Below, piece by piece: positions 48,352 to 56,568 of a DNA stretch of 64,000 nt; position 1 is the first letter of the stretch, and the number at the start of each line of letters is the position of its first letter. Made by a program: the position numbers and the translations under genes. The notes under the pieces are model-generated. The model searched no databases. It was given only the letters and a program-made list of their open reading frames with translations, and was not told where the DNA came from. The stretch spans positions 1,674,001 through 1,738,000 of the forward strand of contig NZ_CP095072.1 of NCBI RefSeq assembly GCF_022919115.1, written 5' to 3'. The DNA is from Gracilibacillus caseinilyticus. Lineage in GTDB: Bacteria > Bacillota > Bacilli > Bacillales > Amphibacillaceae.

Positions 48352-49332
48352 TCATGATTGCGGGGCAGGGCCAGCACTTTTTCTTTCGGTAAGCGATGGG
48401 GTTAATTTTTTAATGAATTCATCCTCTTCCCCTGATTCTATGTGATGGATAATAGTAGCAACAATTTCTTCCGCAAGTATATCGACAGGTACGCCTATAC
48501 AGGTCATTGGAATTTCCATCGTTTCCATCTGTGGAATATTATCATAGCTTACGACGGACATAGCATCCGGAATGCTAACACCTTTTTCGTGCAGTGACCG
48601 GACAATCCCGCCGCTAATATCATAACTACCTCCAATAATTGCGGTAGGCTGGTGAGTAAGTCGTATGATCTCCTCGACTGCTAAATAGCCATCATACCAA
48701 TCCAACCCATTCGTATCGATACTTTGTTGTTTGAGGTTACGTTTTTTCATTGCTTTCTGATAGCCTTCTACTTTTTCTCTCTGCAGGGCATCCTCGGTAT
48801 CCAAATGCCCGACGTAAGCAATATGATGATGACCTAGTTCTGCTAAGTATTGCACGGCTTGTTCCATTGCTTGTTCATGGTTGGCATCGATAATGGGATA
48901 CGACACTTTCCTTTTTCCTGAAACACCATAAGCGACAAGCGGAATTTGATCTTCTGGTACCATCTGATGGGATTCCGCAAAAACGATCATGCCATCAACC
49001 TGAAATTTTTTGAACGTATCAAGTGAAGTTTCAGCAGAATCTACGGACAGGATCATCGAGTATTTGGTTGCTTCAAAGGCTTTGCTAATATTCGTCACAA
49101 GGGTAGCGAGCACAATCCGTTCAATTGTTGGCCAGATTAAACCAATTACTTCTGTTTTTTTACGGACGAGCTGTTTAGCAGCCAGGTTTGGTTCGTAGCC
49201 CATTTCTTTAGCGACTCTTAATATTTTTTGTTTGGTCACTTCTTTTACTAAAGGACTATTGTTTAATGCCTTAGAAACTGTCGAATAGCTGACATTAGCT
49301 TCTTTGGCAATATCTTTTATCGTTATACCCAT
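48352..49332 (-). CDS. LacI-family regulator of galacturonate genes (inferred)
   Basis: 326 residues. N-terminal HTH and hinge (ITIKDIAKEANVSYSTVSKALNNSPLVKEVTKQKILRVAKEMGYEPNLAAKQL), then a periplasmic-binding-type effector domain (TEVIGLIWPTIERIVLATLVTNISKAFE; GLDWYDGYLAVEEII; VVSYDNIPQMETMEIPMT). It is divergent from uxaE-uxaC, and a perfect 16-bp palindrome lies between them. By position it corresponds to a KdgR/ExuR-type repressor of galacturonate use, but the effector is inferred. Confidence 0.87.
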   Translation of the reverse strand: MGITIKDIAKEANVSYSTVSKALNNSPLVKEVTKQKILRVAKEMGYEPNLAAKQLVRKKTEVIGLIWPTIERIVLATLVTNISKAFEATKYSMILSVDSAETSLDTFKKFQVDGMIVFAESHQMVPEDQIPLVAYGVSGKRKVSYPIIDANHEQAMEQAVQYLAELGHHHIAYVGHLDTEDALQREKVEGYQKAMKKRNLKQQSIDTNGLDWYDGYLAVEEIIRLTHQPTAIIGGSYDISGGIVRSLHEKGVSIPDAMSVVSYDNIPQMETMEIPMTCIGVPVDILAEEIVATIIHHIESGEEDEFIKKLTPSLTERKSAGPAPQS

Positions 49333-49416
49333 GATTGCTCTCCTTTTTCTTTCGGTAAATTTTGTGTTTATTGTTGTGTTCTATTTTTAAATAGTATATC
49401 ATAAAAATAACAACGT

Positions 49417-49454
49417 TGTTATAAAAACGAGAAAATGTTATGAAAACGTTAACA
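49417..49454 (+). promoter_or_regulatory. LacI-type operator and perfect cre site before uxaE
   Basis: ATAACAACGTTGTTAT (49417-49432) is a perfect 16-bp palindrome with the central CG typical of LacI-family operators. TGAAAACGTTAACA (49441-49454) fits the cre consensus WGNAANCGNWWNCA throughout. Both lie upstream of the chosen GTG start, giving substrate-specific and carbon-catabolite control. Confidence 0.8.
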
Positions 49455-49472
49455 AAAAAGGAGAGGATATCG

Positions 49473-50978
49473 GTGGGACAAGTGAAAACTGTAGAATTAA
49501 AAAATGTAGTGGAAGCATTAGAGGCTGGTAAATTACCGGAATCATCTGATACGGTTCATGTTTATGATCAGTCTTTTGAGCAGGTAGATGGATCTTCTGT
49601 TGTGATGGTGAAAACAGGGACAGAGAAATTTTTAGTTGTAGCAGGTGATGGTACTTTATTTGATTCTTTACAAGGGGAAGCCGTAGAGAATGGGAAAGTG
49701 TGTTCACTAACACATGAAAATGGAAGAGTACTGAACGAATTTTTCGTTTATACAAAACCACAAGCATTCGGTACAGAAATTGCCACAATGGGACTTGGGG
49801 ACCGACTTGGTGTTGCCTCTCCAGGACACATCGAAACCGTTAAAGGCCGGAAAGTAAAGCCGATTTTGGCACAGCAAAGTGTTCGTGAATTAACATTATT
49901 AAATCGTACAATGACGGATATTCTCGATGCAGCAACTTTTGCTGTTTTTCAAGAAGGATATAAGGATGGTTTCGGCGCAGATGCCGACCATATTAAATTA
50001 GAACGAGACATTGAGTATGCACTCGGATTGGGCTTCTCATTTTTGACACTGGATTGTTCCGAGCAGATTCGCAATGATATTGAAGGGGCAACAGCAGAAG
50101 CGATTGAAAAAGAATTCGCTGATTTACCAGTTGACCGAAAAGAATATTTCCAGAACCATTATTTAAATAAATCGTTTGACATACAAGGCTTAACGGTATC
50201 ATTTGATGAAGCCAGTCTTCACAAAAATGTCCTTGTGTACGGAGAAGCAATTGATTTCATGGAGCATGTGTATAACCAATATATCCAAAAAGCAGACAAA
50301 GCGATTGACTTCGAGATTTCGATTGATGAAACAGAGACTGTTACTGCACCGGAAGCACACTTCTTTGTGGCTGAAGAATTGCGCAGAAGAGGCGTTACCG
50401 TACAAAGTCTGGCACCTCGTTTCTGTGGGGAATTCCAAAAAGGGATTGACTATATTGGTGATCTTGAGCAATTTGAAAAAGAATTACATGAGCATGCTGA
50501 AATTGCAAAATATTTTGGCTACAAATTAAGCATTCACTCTGGAAGTGATAAATTCAGCGTATTCCCGATCATCGGTAAATATACAGAAGGCTTATTGCAT
50601 ATCAAAACAGCAGGTACAAACTGGCTAGAAGCGGTTCGTGTGATCGCACAGGTTAATCCGGATTTATACCGTCGCATGCATGTATATGCGGAAGACCATT
50701 TTGAAGAAACATTGAAGTACTATCATGTAACTCCGGACTTAACCAGTTACGCACCACTGGATGATACATCAGATCAAGACTTGCCGTTATATATGGACAA
50801 TGATGCATCACGTCAATTATTCCATGTCACATACGGAATTTTATTAACGGCAAAAGACCAAGCCGGAGAAGCCCTTTTCCGAACAGAATTCTTTGATACG
50901 TTAATGAACAATGAAGATACGTACCGAAATGGCTTAGTCAAACATATTGGTCGTCACTTAGACTTATTAGGGTTATAA
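49473..50978 (+). CDS. uxaE: D-tagaturonate epimerase (UxaE family)
   Basis: 501 residues from GTG 49473, 6 bp after AAAGGAGAGG. The ATG at 49440 would place coding sequence over the cre site and has no ribosome site. Recognised as the UxaE/tagaturonate-epimerase family (KPQAFGTEIATMGLGDRLGVASPGHI; DGFGADADHIKLERDIEYAL; FTLDC-type SFLTLDCSEQI; KLSIHSGSDKFSVFPIIG; MHVYAEDHFEETLKYYHV). It interconverts D-tagaturonate and D-fructuronate, allowing galacturonate to join the glucuronate route. It forms an operon with uxaC. UxuB/UxuA needed afterwards are not in the window. Confidence 0.85.
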   Translation: MGQVKTVELKNVVEALEAGKLPESSDTVHVYDQSFEQVDGSSVVMVKTGTEKFLVVAGDGTLFDSLQGEAVENGKVCSLTHENGRVLNEFFVYTKPQAFGTEIATMGLGDRLGVASPGHIETVKGRKVKPILAQQSVRELTLLNRTMTDILDAATFAVFQEGYKDGFGADADHIKLERDIEYALGLGFSFLTLDCSEQIRNDIEGATAEAIEKEFADLPVDRKEYFQNHYLNKSFDIQGLTVSFDEASLHKNVLVYGEAIDFMEHVYNQYIQKADKAIDFEISIDETETVTAPEAHFFVAEELRRRGVTVQSLAPRFCGEFQKGIDYIGDLEQFEKELHEHAEIAKYFGYKLSIHSGSDKFSVFPIIGKYTEGLLHIKTAGTNWLEAVRVIAQVNPDLYRRMHVYAEDHFEETLKYYHVTPDLTSYAPLDDTSDQDLPLYMDNDASRQLFHVTYGILLTAKDQAGEALFRTEFFDTLMNNEDTYRNGLVKHIGRHLDLLGL

Positions 50979-51003
50979 AAAAGATAGAAAGTAGGGATAG
51001 GAT

Positions 51004-52422
51004 ATGATAGAGAGTAAACAAATGAAGGCATTTATGGATGAAAACTTTGTATTGCATAACGAAACAGCAGAAAAACTGTATCATAATTATGCCAAGGACC
51101 TGCCAATCATCGATTATCACTGCCACCTAAGCCCGCAGGAAATCTATGAAAATACGCAATTTGAAAACATTACAAAGGTTTGGTTATACGGTGATCACTA
51201 CAAATGGCGTGCTATGCGTGCCAACGGGATTGAAGAAAAATTTGTGACAGGCGATGCCAGTGATTATGATAAGTTTCTGGCATGGGCCAGCACCGTGCCG
51301 CAATTGATCGGAAATCCGCTTTATCACTGGACACACCTGGAACTGAAGCGTTATTTCGGAGTAGAAGAACCGTTAAATGAGAAAACAGCACCTGCGATTT
51401 GGGAACAAGTAAATAAGTTATTGAACAGCGGAGAATGGAATGTACGTGATTTCATTGTGAAATCTGGTGTCGAAGTCGTTTGTACAACAGATGATCCGAC
51501 TGATTCACTGGAATATCATGAAAAAATCAAAGCAGATCCCGATTTTGATGTGAAAGTATTGCCTAGTTATCGCCCGGATAAGGGGTTGGAGATTAATCGA
51601 GACGGCTTTACCGATTGGGTTGGAAAATTAGCGGATGTATCCGGCGTATCCATTGATTCCTATGATGCCTTTCTGCAAGCATTAAAGCAACGAATCGATT
51701 TCTTCCATTCTGTGGGGGGACGCGTGTCTGACCATGCGTTAGATACGATGATGTATGAAGAAGCGACGAAAGAAGAAGTAGCAGCCATTTTTGCTAAAGC
51801 AATCAAAGGTGAGAAAGTCACACTTGAGGAAGAGAAAAAATACAAGTCCCATACGCTTACCTTTTTAGGAACAGCATATCATGCCAAAGGATGGGCGATG
51901 CAGTATCATATTAATGCCCATCGTAATAACAACAAACGCATGTTTAACGAGCTTGGTCCTGATACAGGATATGATTCGATGAACGACAGTCTGCTTGCAC
52001 AGCCGTTAGTAAAATTGCTGGATTCACTGGATCAGGCAGACGCCTTGCCGAAAACAATCCTGTATTCGTTAAACCCTCGTGATAACGTCACGATCGCCAC
52101 CATTATCGGCAGCTTCCAAGGTGGAGGTGTACCAGGCAAAATGCAATTCGGTACAGCATGGTGGTTTAACGATACAAGATTAGGCATGATCAATCAAATG
52201 GAAACATTAGCAGATATCGGCGTGTTCAGCCGTTTTATCGGTATGCTGACCGATTCGCGCAGCTTCTTATCTTACACAAGGCACGAGTACTTCCGCCGCA
52301 TCATGTGTAATTTAATAGGAGAATGGGTGGAAAACGGAGAATACCCAAACGATGAAGAGACATTAGCCAACATTGTGCAAAACATTTCGTACTACAATGC
52401 GAAAGAATATTTTAATTTCTAA
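51004..52422 (+). CDS. uxaC: Uronate (glucuronate/galacturonate) isomerase
   Basis: 472 residues, the standard length. It converts D-galacturonate to D-tagaturonate and D-glucuronate to D-fructuronate. The amidohydrolase-like metal motif IIDYHCHLSPQEIYEN is at about 35-50; CTTDDPTDSLEYH, SDHALDTMMYE, HINAHRNNN and FSRFIGMLTDSRSFLSYTRHEYFRR are conserved. It follows uxaE by 25 bp with a TAGGGATAGG ribosome site. Ends at a terminator. Confidence 0.96.
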   Translation: MIESKQMKAFMDENFVLHNETAEKLYHNYAKDLPIIDYHCHLSPQEIYENTQFENITKVWLYGDHYKWRAMRANGIEEKFVTGDASDYDKFLAWASTVPQLIGNPLYHWTHLELKRYFGVEEPLNEKTAPAIWEQVNKLLNSGEWNVRDFIVKSGVEVVCTTDDPTDSLEYHEKIKADPDFDVKVLPSYRPDKGLEINRDGFTDWVGKLADVSGVSIDSYDAFLQALKQRIDFFHSVGGRVSDHALDTMMYEEATKEEVAAIFAKAIKGEKVTLEEEKKYKSHTLTFLGTAYHAKGWAMQYHINAHRNNNKRMFNELGPDTGYDSMNDSLLAQPLVKLLDSLDQADALPKTILYSLNPRDNVTIATIIGSFQGGGVPGKMQFGTAWWFNDTRLGMINQMETLADIGVFSRFIGMLTDSRSFLSYTRHEYFRRIMCNLIGEWVENGEYPNDEETLANIVQNISYYNAKEYFNF

Positions 52423-52431
52423 ACGGGAGAG

Positions 52432-52468
52432 AGCACTCAGCTGTTTTAAAATAGCTGGGTGCTTTTGT
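52432..52468 (+). terminator. Terminator after uxaC
   Basis: AGCACTCAGCT (52432-52442) pairs with AGCTGGGTGCT (52453-52463, one G-U), then TTTGTT. Confidence 0.85.
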
Positions 52469-52607
52469 TATGGACACGAATTAGAGGAAAGGGCAAAAAC
52501 TGTCCGTAAAAATGAGAATCTTTTCATTTATTGGAATATTCTAATAAATGAAGTCCTTTTTATGGTAAAATAAGATGGAATAAAAAGGGGTATTAGGAGG
52601 CAAAGGA

Positions 52608-52934
52608 ATGTTAATTTTTTCTGTCATTGCTTATACTTCATTAATCCTAGCAATTGTTTCATTATTATTAGCCATTAGGGGCAAGTATCTATATTATTGG
52701 GTTTCGGCATTAGCTATGTATCTTTTTAGTTATATAGCAGGTTTTTCGATTGGCCAGCTGACAGTGGGTTTTACATTTATACCTTTAGCTTTGGCTATCG
52801 GACATTCGTTTAGTTGGATTAAAAACACCTCTCACAGTATGATGTTTCTTTGTTTAGGGATGGCTGCTGGGTTTATACTAGTTTTTTACGTCGACAATTA
52901 TTGGTTGTTTTTACCCTTTTGGTTATTTAGTTAG
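52608..52934 (+). CDS. Small four-helix membrane protein, unknown
   Basis: 108 residues, almost entirely hydrophobic, with four predicted segments (about 2-22, 29-50, 53-68 and 78-105). The GGAGGCAAAGG ribosome site supports the ATG. No family recognised. Its stop is directly followed by the ribosome site of the DUF4440 gene, so the two are probably cotranscribed. Confidence 0.6.
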   Translation: MLIFSVIAYTSLILAIVSLLLAIRGKYLYYWVSALAMYLFSYIAGFSIGQLTVGFTFIPLALAIGHSFSWIKNTSHSMMFLCLGMAAGFILVFYVDNYWLFLPFWLFS

Positions 52935-52949
52935 TTGGAGGTGACAGTA

Positions 52950-53315
52950 GTGAAAAAGAGTTTGACGGAACAATTGAGAGAATTAGAGGAAAGCCATATA
53001 CAATTTGAAGTACGTGCAAGTCGAGAAAAATTGGACAGCATTCTTGCTGATGACTTTTTTGAAATTGGTAGTTCAGGTAGGATGTTCGGCAAAAAGGAAT
53101 GTCTGGAAAGTGGCGTTGTATTAATGGAAATGACACTCCATAATTATCAAATACAACCACTAGCAGAAGGTGTCGTTCTAGCTACATACTTTATAACCGA
53201 CAAGACTCGAAAACGTAATACGCTTCGAAGTTCAATATGGAAACACATAGATGGCAGATGGCAGCTATATTTTCATCAGGGTACTATTACAGATTTAAAG
53301 TTAAGCGATATATAG
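52950..53315 (+). CDS. DUF4440 (NTF2-like fold) protein
   Basis: 121 residues from GTG 52950, 8 bp after GGAGG. The TTG at 52935 overlaps the ribosome site. Resembles the small NTF2-like DUF4440 group (LRELEESHIQFEVRASREKLDSILADDFFEIGSSGRMFGKKEC; SSIWKHIDGRWQLYFHQGT). No conserved catalytic set is visible; members may bind small ligands. Function unknown. It lies in a run of small genes with the fosB remnant. Confidence 0.7.
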   Translation: MKKSLTEQLRELEESHIQFEVRASREKLDSILADDFFEIGSSGRMFGKKECLESGVVLMEMTLHNYQIQPLAEGVVLATYFITDKTRKRNTLRSSIWKHIDGRWQLYFHQGTITDLKLSDI

Positions 53316-53334
53316 TAAATGAGGGAGGGATAAG

Positions 53335-53750
53335 ATGGAAATAAATGGACTGAATCACTTTTTGTTTTCTGTTTCCAACCTGGAGCGTTCGATTGATTTT
53401 TACACAAACGTATTTGATGCAAAATTATTAGCAAAAGGCAGAACCACAGCCTACTTTGATTTGAACGGCATCTGGCTTGCCCTCAATGTTGAAAAAGATA
53501 TTCCTCGTAACGAAATCAATCAATCCTATACTCATATTGCTTTCTCCATAGATGAGAGTGAATTCGACGACATGTACGAAAAATTATTGCGTTTAAATGT
53601 TCATAAGGTCGTCAGCGAGATGAACGAGATAAACAGTCGATATATTTTACTGATCCTGATGGTCATAAGTTTGAGTTTCATACAGGGACATTACAAAATC
53701 GATTAGATTATTACAAAGAGAAGAAGCCACATGTGGAGTTCTTTGAATAA
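53335..53750 (+). pseudogene. fosB: Frameshifted fosB (metallothiol transferase, fosfomycin resistance)
   Basis: The first 91 residues (MEINGLNHFLFSVSNLERSIDFY; GRTTAYFDLNGIWLALN; SYTHIAFSI) match FosB, including the metal ligands His8 and His66. The family then continues in another frame ([30 protein letters not shown].. to TAA at 53748) with the third ligand Glu. One base is missing around 53604-53608 (CATAAGGTCGT instead of CATAAGGGTCGT). As read, the product ends as nonsense at 53706 and would lack the glutamate. Repaired length would be about 138 residues, as in B. subtilis FosB. Real decay or sequencing error cannot be told apart here. Confidence 0.85.
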
Positions 53751-53808
53751 ATATTTCCATCATTCTATTGCACAAAAAATATAGTCGGGAAGGGAGGGTA
53801 TTGCCACA

Positions 53809-54312
53809 ATGGAATCAACGTTAATTATTCTAAGAGGAAACTCCGCCAGTGGAAAAACAACAACGGCTAAACATCTCCAACAACATTTCGGTCGCGGAAC
53901 ACTCTTGGTTTCTCAAGATGTCGTTCGCCGTGAAATGCTGAAGGTTCATGATAGAGATGGGAACCTTTCCATTGATTTAATTCGCCAGATTGCAGAATTC
54001 GGCAAAGATAAATGTGAATGGGTTATTGTCGAAGGGATTTTGTATACACAACGTTACGGTGACATGCTGAAAAATTTAATCCCATTCTATCATCAGCAAG
54101 TCTACACCTTTTATTTTGATTTACCATTTGAAGAAACCGTTAGACGTCACAACGCAAGTCCCAAAAGAAATGAATTTGGTGAAGATGCATTACGGAATTG
54201 GTGGAACCCGCAAGATTATCTTGGTGTCGACGGCGAAATGATATTGACGGAGGATATGTCGCAGGATGATGTAATGGAAACTATCTTAAATAAGGTAAAA
54301 GAACGAAAATGA
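53809..54312 (+). CDS. P-loop kinase-like protein (zeta-toxin/AAA_33 type)
   Basis: 167 residues. Walker A GNSASGKTT at about 10-18; DVVRREML, IVEGILY and a lid-like region RRHNASPKRNEFGEDALRNWW. The pattern fits small AAA_33/zeta-like kinases of unknown substrate found as single genes in Bacillaceae. No antitoxin-like gene adjoins it, so a toxin role is not supported. GGAAGGGAGGG ribosome site. Confidence 0.75.
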   Translation: MESTLIILRGNSASGKTTTAKHLQQHFGRGTLLVSQDVVRREMLKVHDRDGNLSIDLIRQIAEFGKDKCEWVIVEGILYTQRYGDMLKNLIPFYHQQVYTFYFDLPFEETVRRHNASPKRNEFGEDALRNWWNPQDYLGVDGEMILTEDMSQDDVMETILNKVKERK

Positions 54313-54340
54313 GTTACTTAGTATTGGGAAAGGAGATCTT

Positions 54341-54628
54341 ATGACTCAGATCATTTTAAGTAGTATAGCTGTAACATTGATTATTTCAACTTTTTGTTGT
54401 TTGTCAATCTACACGAGGAAAAACAATAAATGGTTAAGTCTAATGATTGCTATAGCAGTAAATACTTTGATTCTTACTACCATAGCAATCATTTTGTATA
54501 GAGCAGACGGACAGTATTTTCATAAGCATGCAAGTGGGATGTTTGAAAGTTTAGGTATTCTTGCCATTCCTTTTTTTATCACGGCGCTAACCGTCCGTAA
54601 TACCCCCACTTCAAGATTGGAGAGATAA
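54341..54628 (+). CDS. Small three-helix membrane protein with repeat-derived C-terminus
   Basis: 95 residues with hydrophobic segments at about 2-22, 31-53 and 66-83. AAAGGAG precedes the ATG. No family recognised. The last 18 or so residues (ITALTVRNTPTSRLER) are encoded by the left end of a 155-bp repeat whose second copy is at 55701, so the original C-terminus was probably replaced by the insertion. Confidence 0.6.
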   Translation: MTQIILSSIAVTLIISTFCCLSIYTRKNNKWLSLMIAIAVNTLILTTIAIILYRADGQYFHKHASGMFESLGILAIPFFITALTVRNTPTSRLER

Positions 54629-54729
54629 ATAAGAAGCTAAGTGGGGGATAAACGGACGATAACTTCCTGATAAGTTTCGCTAGCAATCAGTGGGGGGCAA
54701 AACCCCCACTGATTGAAGTCTCACTTTAT
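54575..54729. mobile_element. Short hairpin-ended repeat, copy 1 (IS200/IS605-derived-like)
   Basis: 155 bp, about 95 percent identical by eye to 55701-55853. Both begin TTTATCACGGCG and end GTCTCACTTTAT. It holds one imperfect outer stem (CGTCCGT..CCCCCACTT / AAGTGGGGG..ACGGACG) and one strong right-end hairpin (AATCAGTGGGGG / CCCCCACTGATT). Hairpin-based ends and flanking TTTAT without true inverted termini recall non-autonomous IS200/IS605-type elements. No transposase is present. Confidence 0.6.
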
Positions 54730-54804
54730 TCCATTTGTAACGTGTATCAATCTCTTTATTCTCGAATTATATAAAATGGTTAATATGAGAAGTATAAAGT
54801 GAAG

Positions 54805-55161
54805 CTATCCTATCAATATGATCAGTATACTTTCAAATATAATGGAGCATATAAGTATACATACTGATTCAATTCGAATAAAGGTTTGCAGTACCGTCAA
54901 ATTATTAATTGCAGCGATCTGCCTGGCAACCTTTACATGGAAAGGTATTAAAAATAAAGAGTAGAGGATTCCGCCTGTAAGTGAAATGAAAAAGTGAATG
55001 ATCACTAAACTGGAAGTAATAGTTGAAACAAAGTTCCCCACTATAAAAATTGGAATACCTGCGGAAATAAAAGAGGTTAATACCATTAAAACGACAGCCA
55101 TCAAAATTAACATAAAGTTTGATCTCAACACATATTTACTTTGAGTGAAATATAAATGCAT
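54805..55161 (-). CDS. Small membrane protein, unknown
   Basis: 118 residues with about four hydrophobic segments (about 15-35, 37-57, 59-75 and 93-117). An AAGGCGGGATGGG ribosome site precedes the ATG. It lies 11 bp downstream of the GNAT gene on the same strand, so the two form an operon. No family recognised. Confidence 0.6.
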   Translation of the reverse strand: MHLYFTQSKYVLRSNFMLILMAVVLMVLTSFISAGIPIFIVGNFVSTITSSLVIIHFFISLTGGILYSLFLIPFHVKVARQIAAINNLTVLQTFIRIESVCILICSIIFESILIILIG

Positions 55162-55172
55162 CCCATCCCGCC

Positions 55173-55673
55173 TTAAAGAAACAATACCATATGCTCTGCA
55201 TCATGATACGTATTTCCATCTTTTAATGAGCGCTTCTCTGTTCCACAAACCTCAAAACCTATGGAAGTATATAATCGTTTCGCGAAAGCATTGGTATCGA
55301 CTACGGTTAAATAGATTTGTTCCAGTCCTTCTATACTTTTTGCTTTTTCAATTGCTTTAAGTAAAAGGGCCTTTCCTATCCCTTTTCCTCGCTGATCTGG
55401 TTTTACATACATCGCTACTAATTTGGAACGGTGACGTAACTTGAACAAAGGTTCCTTTACTAAAGTGATTACGCCAACAAGCTCAGTATTTTCAAATGCG
55501 CCAAAAGTAAAGGAAGTTTCTGGTGAGGCAAATCGCTTTTGGTATTTCTCAGCAGTCTGCTTCTTTTCCTCCTCATAACTGGAGGCGAATCCGGTAGGGC
55601 TGTTTTGTAAACCTTCCAGTCTTATCTTTAAGTATATTTCTGCATCATTATATTGTAATTGCCTAACTTCCAT
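55173..55673 (-). CDS. GNAT-family N-acetyltransferase
   Basis: 166 residues. Typical GNAT order: EVRQLQYNDAEIYLKIRLEGLQ at the start, FENTELVGVITLV (beta 4), the acetyl-CoA pyrophosphate loop VKPDQRGKGIGKALLLKAIEKA (about 89-110) and FAKRLYTSIGFEVCGTE. It acetylates an unknown amine with acetyl-CoA. It heads a short operon with a small membrane protein. The ribosome site GAGGAGAAAG supports the ATG. Confidence 0.87.
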   Translation of the reverse strand: MEVRQLQYNDAEIYLKIRLEGLQNSPTGFASSYEEEKKQTAEKYQKRFASPETSFTFGAFENTELVGVITLVKEPLFKLRHRSKLVAMYVKPDQRGKGIGKALLLKAIEKAKSIEGLEQIYLTVVDTNAFAKRLYTSIGFEVCGTEKRSLKDGNTYHDAEHMVLFL

Positions 55674-55700
55674 ATCACTTTCTCCTCATACGAATGAATA

Positions 55701-55853
55701 TTTATCACGGCGTTAACCGTCCGTAATATCCCCACTTCAAGATTCGAGAGATAAATAGAAGCTAAGTGGGGGATAAACGGACGATAATTCCCTGATAAGT
55801 TTCGCTAGCAATCAGTGGGGGTCAAAACCCCCACTGATTGAAGTCTCACTTTA
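55701..55853. mobile_element. Short hairpin-ended repeat, copy 2 (IS200/IS605-derived-like)
   Basis: Direct repeat of 54575-54729 with the same two hairpins. Its right end supplies the stop codon of the small minus-strand gene at 55846-55995. Between the copies lie the GNAT operon and 47 bp of flank. Confidence 0.6.
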
Positions 55854-55995
55854 TCAATTTTTCTAAGAGCTGAATCATTTTTTTGTTCTGTTCCACCTGT
55901 AAATCGCTATTCTTTTTGATTTGGTATAGCCATTTTAACAGAAAAAATACAGCTATCGGTATGCCAATAACTCTTAGCAAAACAATAAAGACCAT
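55846..55995 (-). CDS. 49-residue membrane-anchored small protein
   Basis: A short gene, ATG at 55995 with GGGGAG 6 bp upstream, reading MVFIVLLRVIGIPIAVFFLL, then a charged helix (KWLYQIKKNSDLQVEQ.. MIQLLEKLIK) to a TGA at 55846-55848. One N-terminal membrane segment plus a short coiled-coil-like tail, as in many small Bacillus membrane proteins. The stop lies inside the right end of the repeat copy. Downstream of the DUF5316 gene on the same strand, so possibly cotranscribed. Confidence 0.55.
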   Translation of the reverse strand: MVFIVLLRVIGIPIAVFFLLKWLYQIKKNSDLQVEQNKKMIQLLEKLIK

Positions 55996-56035
55996 AAAAC
56001 TTCTCCCCTATCCCCTGATATATACTGGATAATTC

Positions 56036-56353
56036 TTAACCGGCTCCATACGTTATCCCTACGATTATTAGAATAACGAATAAGTTAGGAAGAGCTATAG
56101 CTAATAGATTCTTTATCCATCGATTTTTTTCAGTTCTTTTTTCTTTTGATTCTGTAAGAAAAATAGAATGCATCCTGTCTCCGCTAACTAATGCCCCTGA
56201 AAAAATGACTGCCAATAAAACCGGTACGATAAACGCAATGCCGGAGATGGTTAATACCAGCTCCAAATTACGGGAAAAAAGCCCAATGATCACTGAAATG
56301 ACAGCAACACTAATTCCAATCCACCAGCTGAATTTGTTCATTTGCATAGCCAC
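56036..56353 (-). CDS. DUF5316-like membrane protein
   Basis: 105 residues with three hydrophobic segments (about 10-25, 28-52 and 85-103) and a short charged loop (ESKEKRTEKNRW). The layout resembles Bacillus DUF5316 proteins of unknown function. An AAGGTGG ribosome site precedes the ATG. The 49-residue gene lies 40 bp downstream. Confidence 0.6.
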   Translation of the reverse strand: MAMQMNKFSWWIGISVAVISVIIGLFSRNLELVLTISGIAFIVPVLLAVIFSGALVSGDRMHSIFLTESKEKRTEKNRWIKNLLAIALPNLFVILIIVGITYGAG

Positions 56354-56568
56354 CTTTCAAATACAAGCCAGATTCAAGTTATTTCATTTTAACATAAATA
56401 TCCAGTCGGTACGAGAGAAGATTAGAATTGGTAAGAGCATTAATGATATACTGTGACTATCTTTTTACACGATGCAGACCCATGACTAGGAATGTAACTA
56501 TGGTATGAGTTTTAACAATAAGAATACATCTCACAAATAAGTTTTGATTCATAGAAAGGTTGAACGTC

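Noticed and set aside
53335..53706. Taking the 123-codon fosB frame as an intact gene
   Set aside because: After about residue 91 the translation leaves the family, while another frame continues it with the conserved [12 protein letters not shown]; treated as a frameshift.
53809..54312. Zeta-type toxin of a toxin-antitoxin pair
   Set aside because: The P-loop protein resembles zeta-like kinases, but there is no small antitoxin gene next to it; the upstream neighbour is a fosB remnant.
56457..56568. Fluoride riboswitch before the fluC pair
   Set aside because: The region was read for the crcB-motif core (GGNGAUG..CGCC and a distal CUGAUGACUCCU-type end) and neither part is recognisable.
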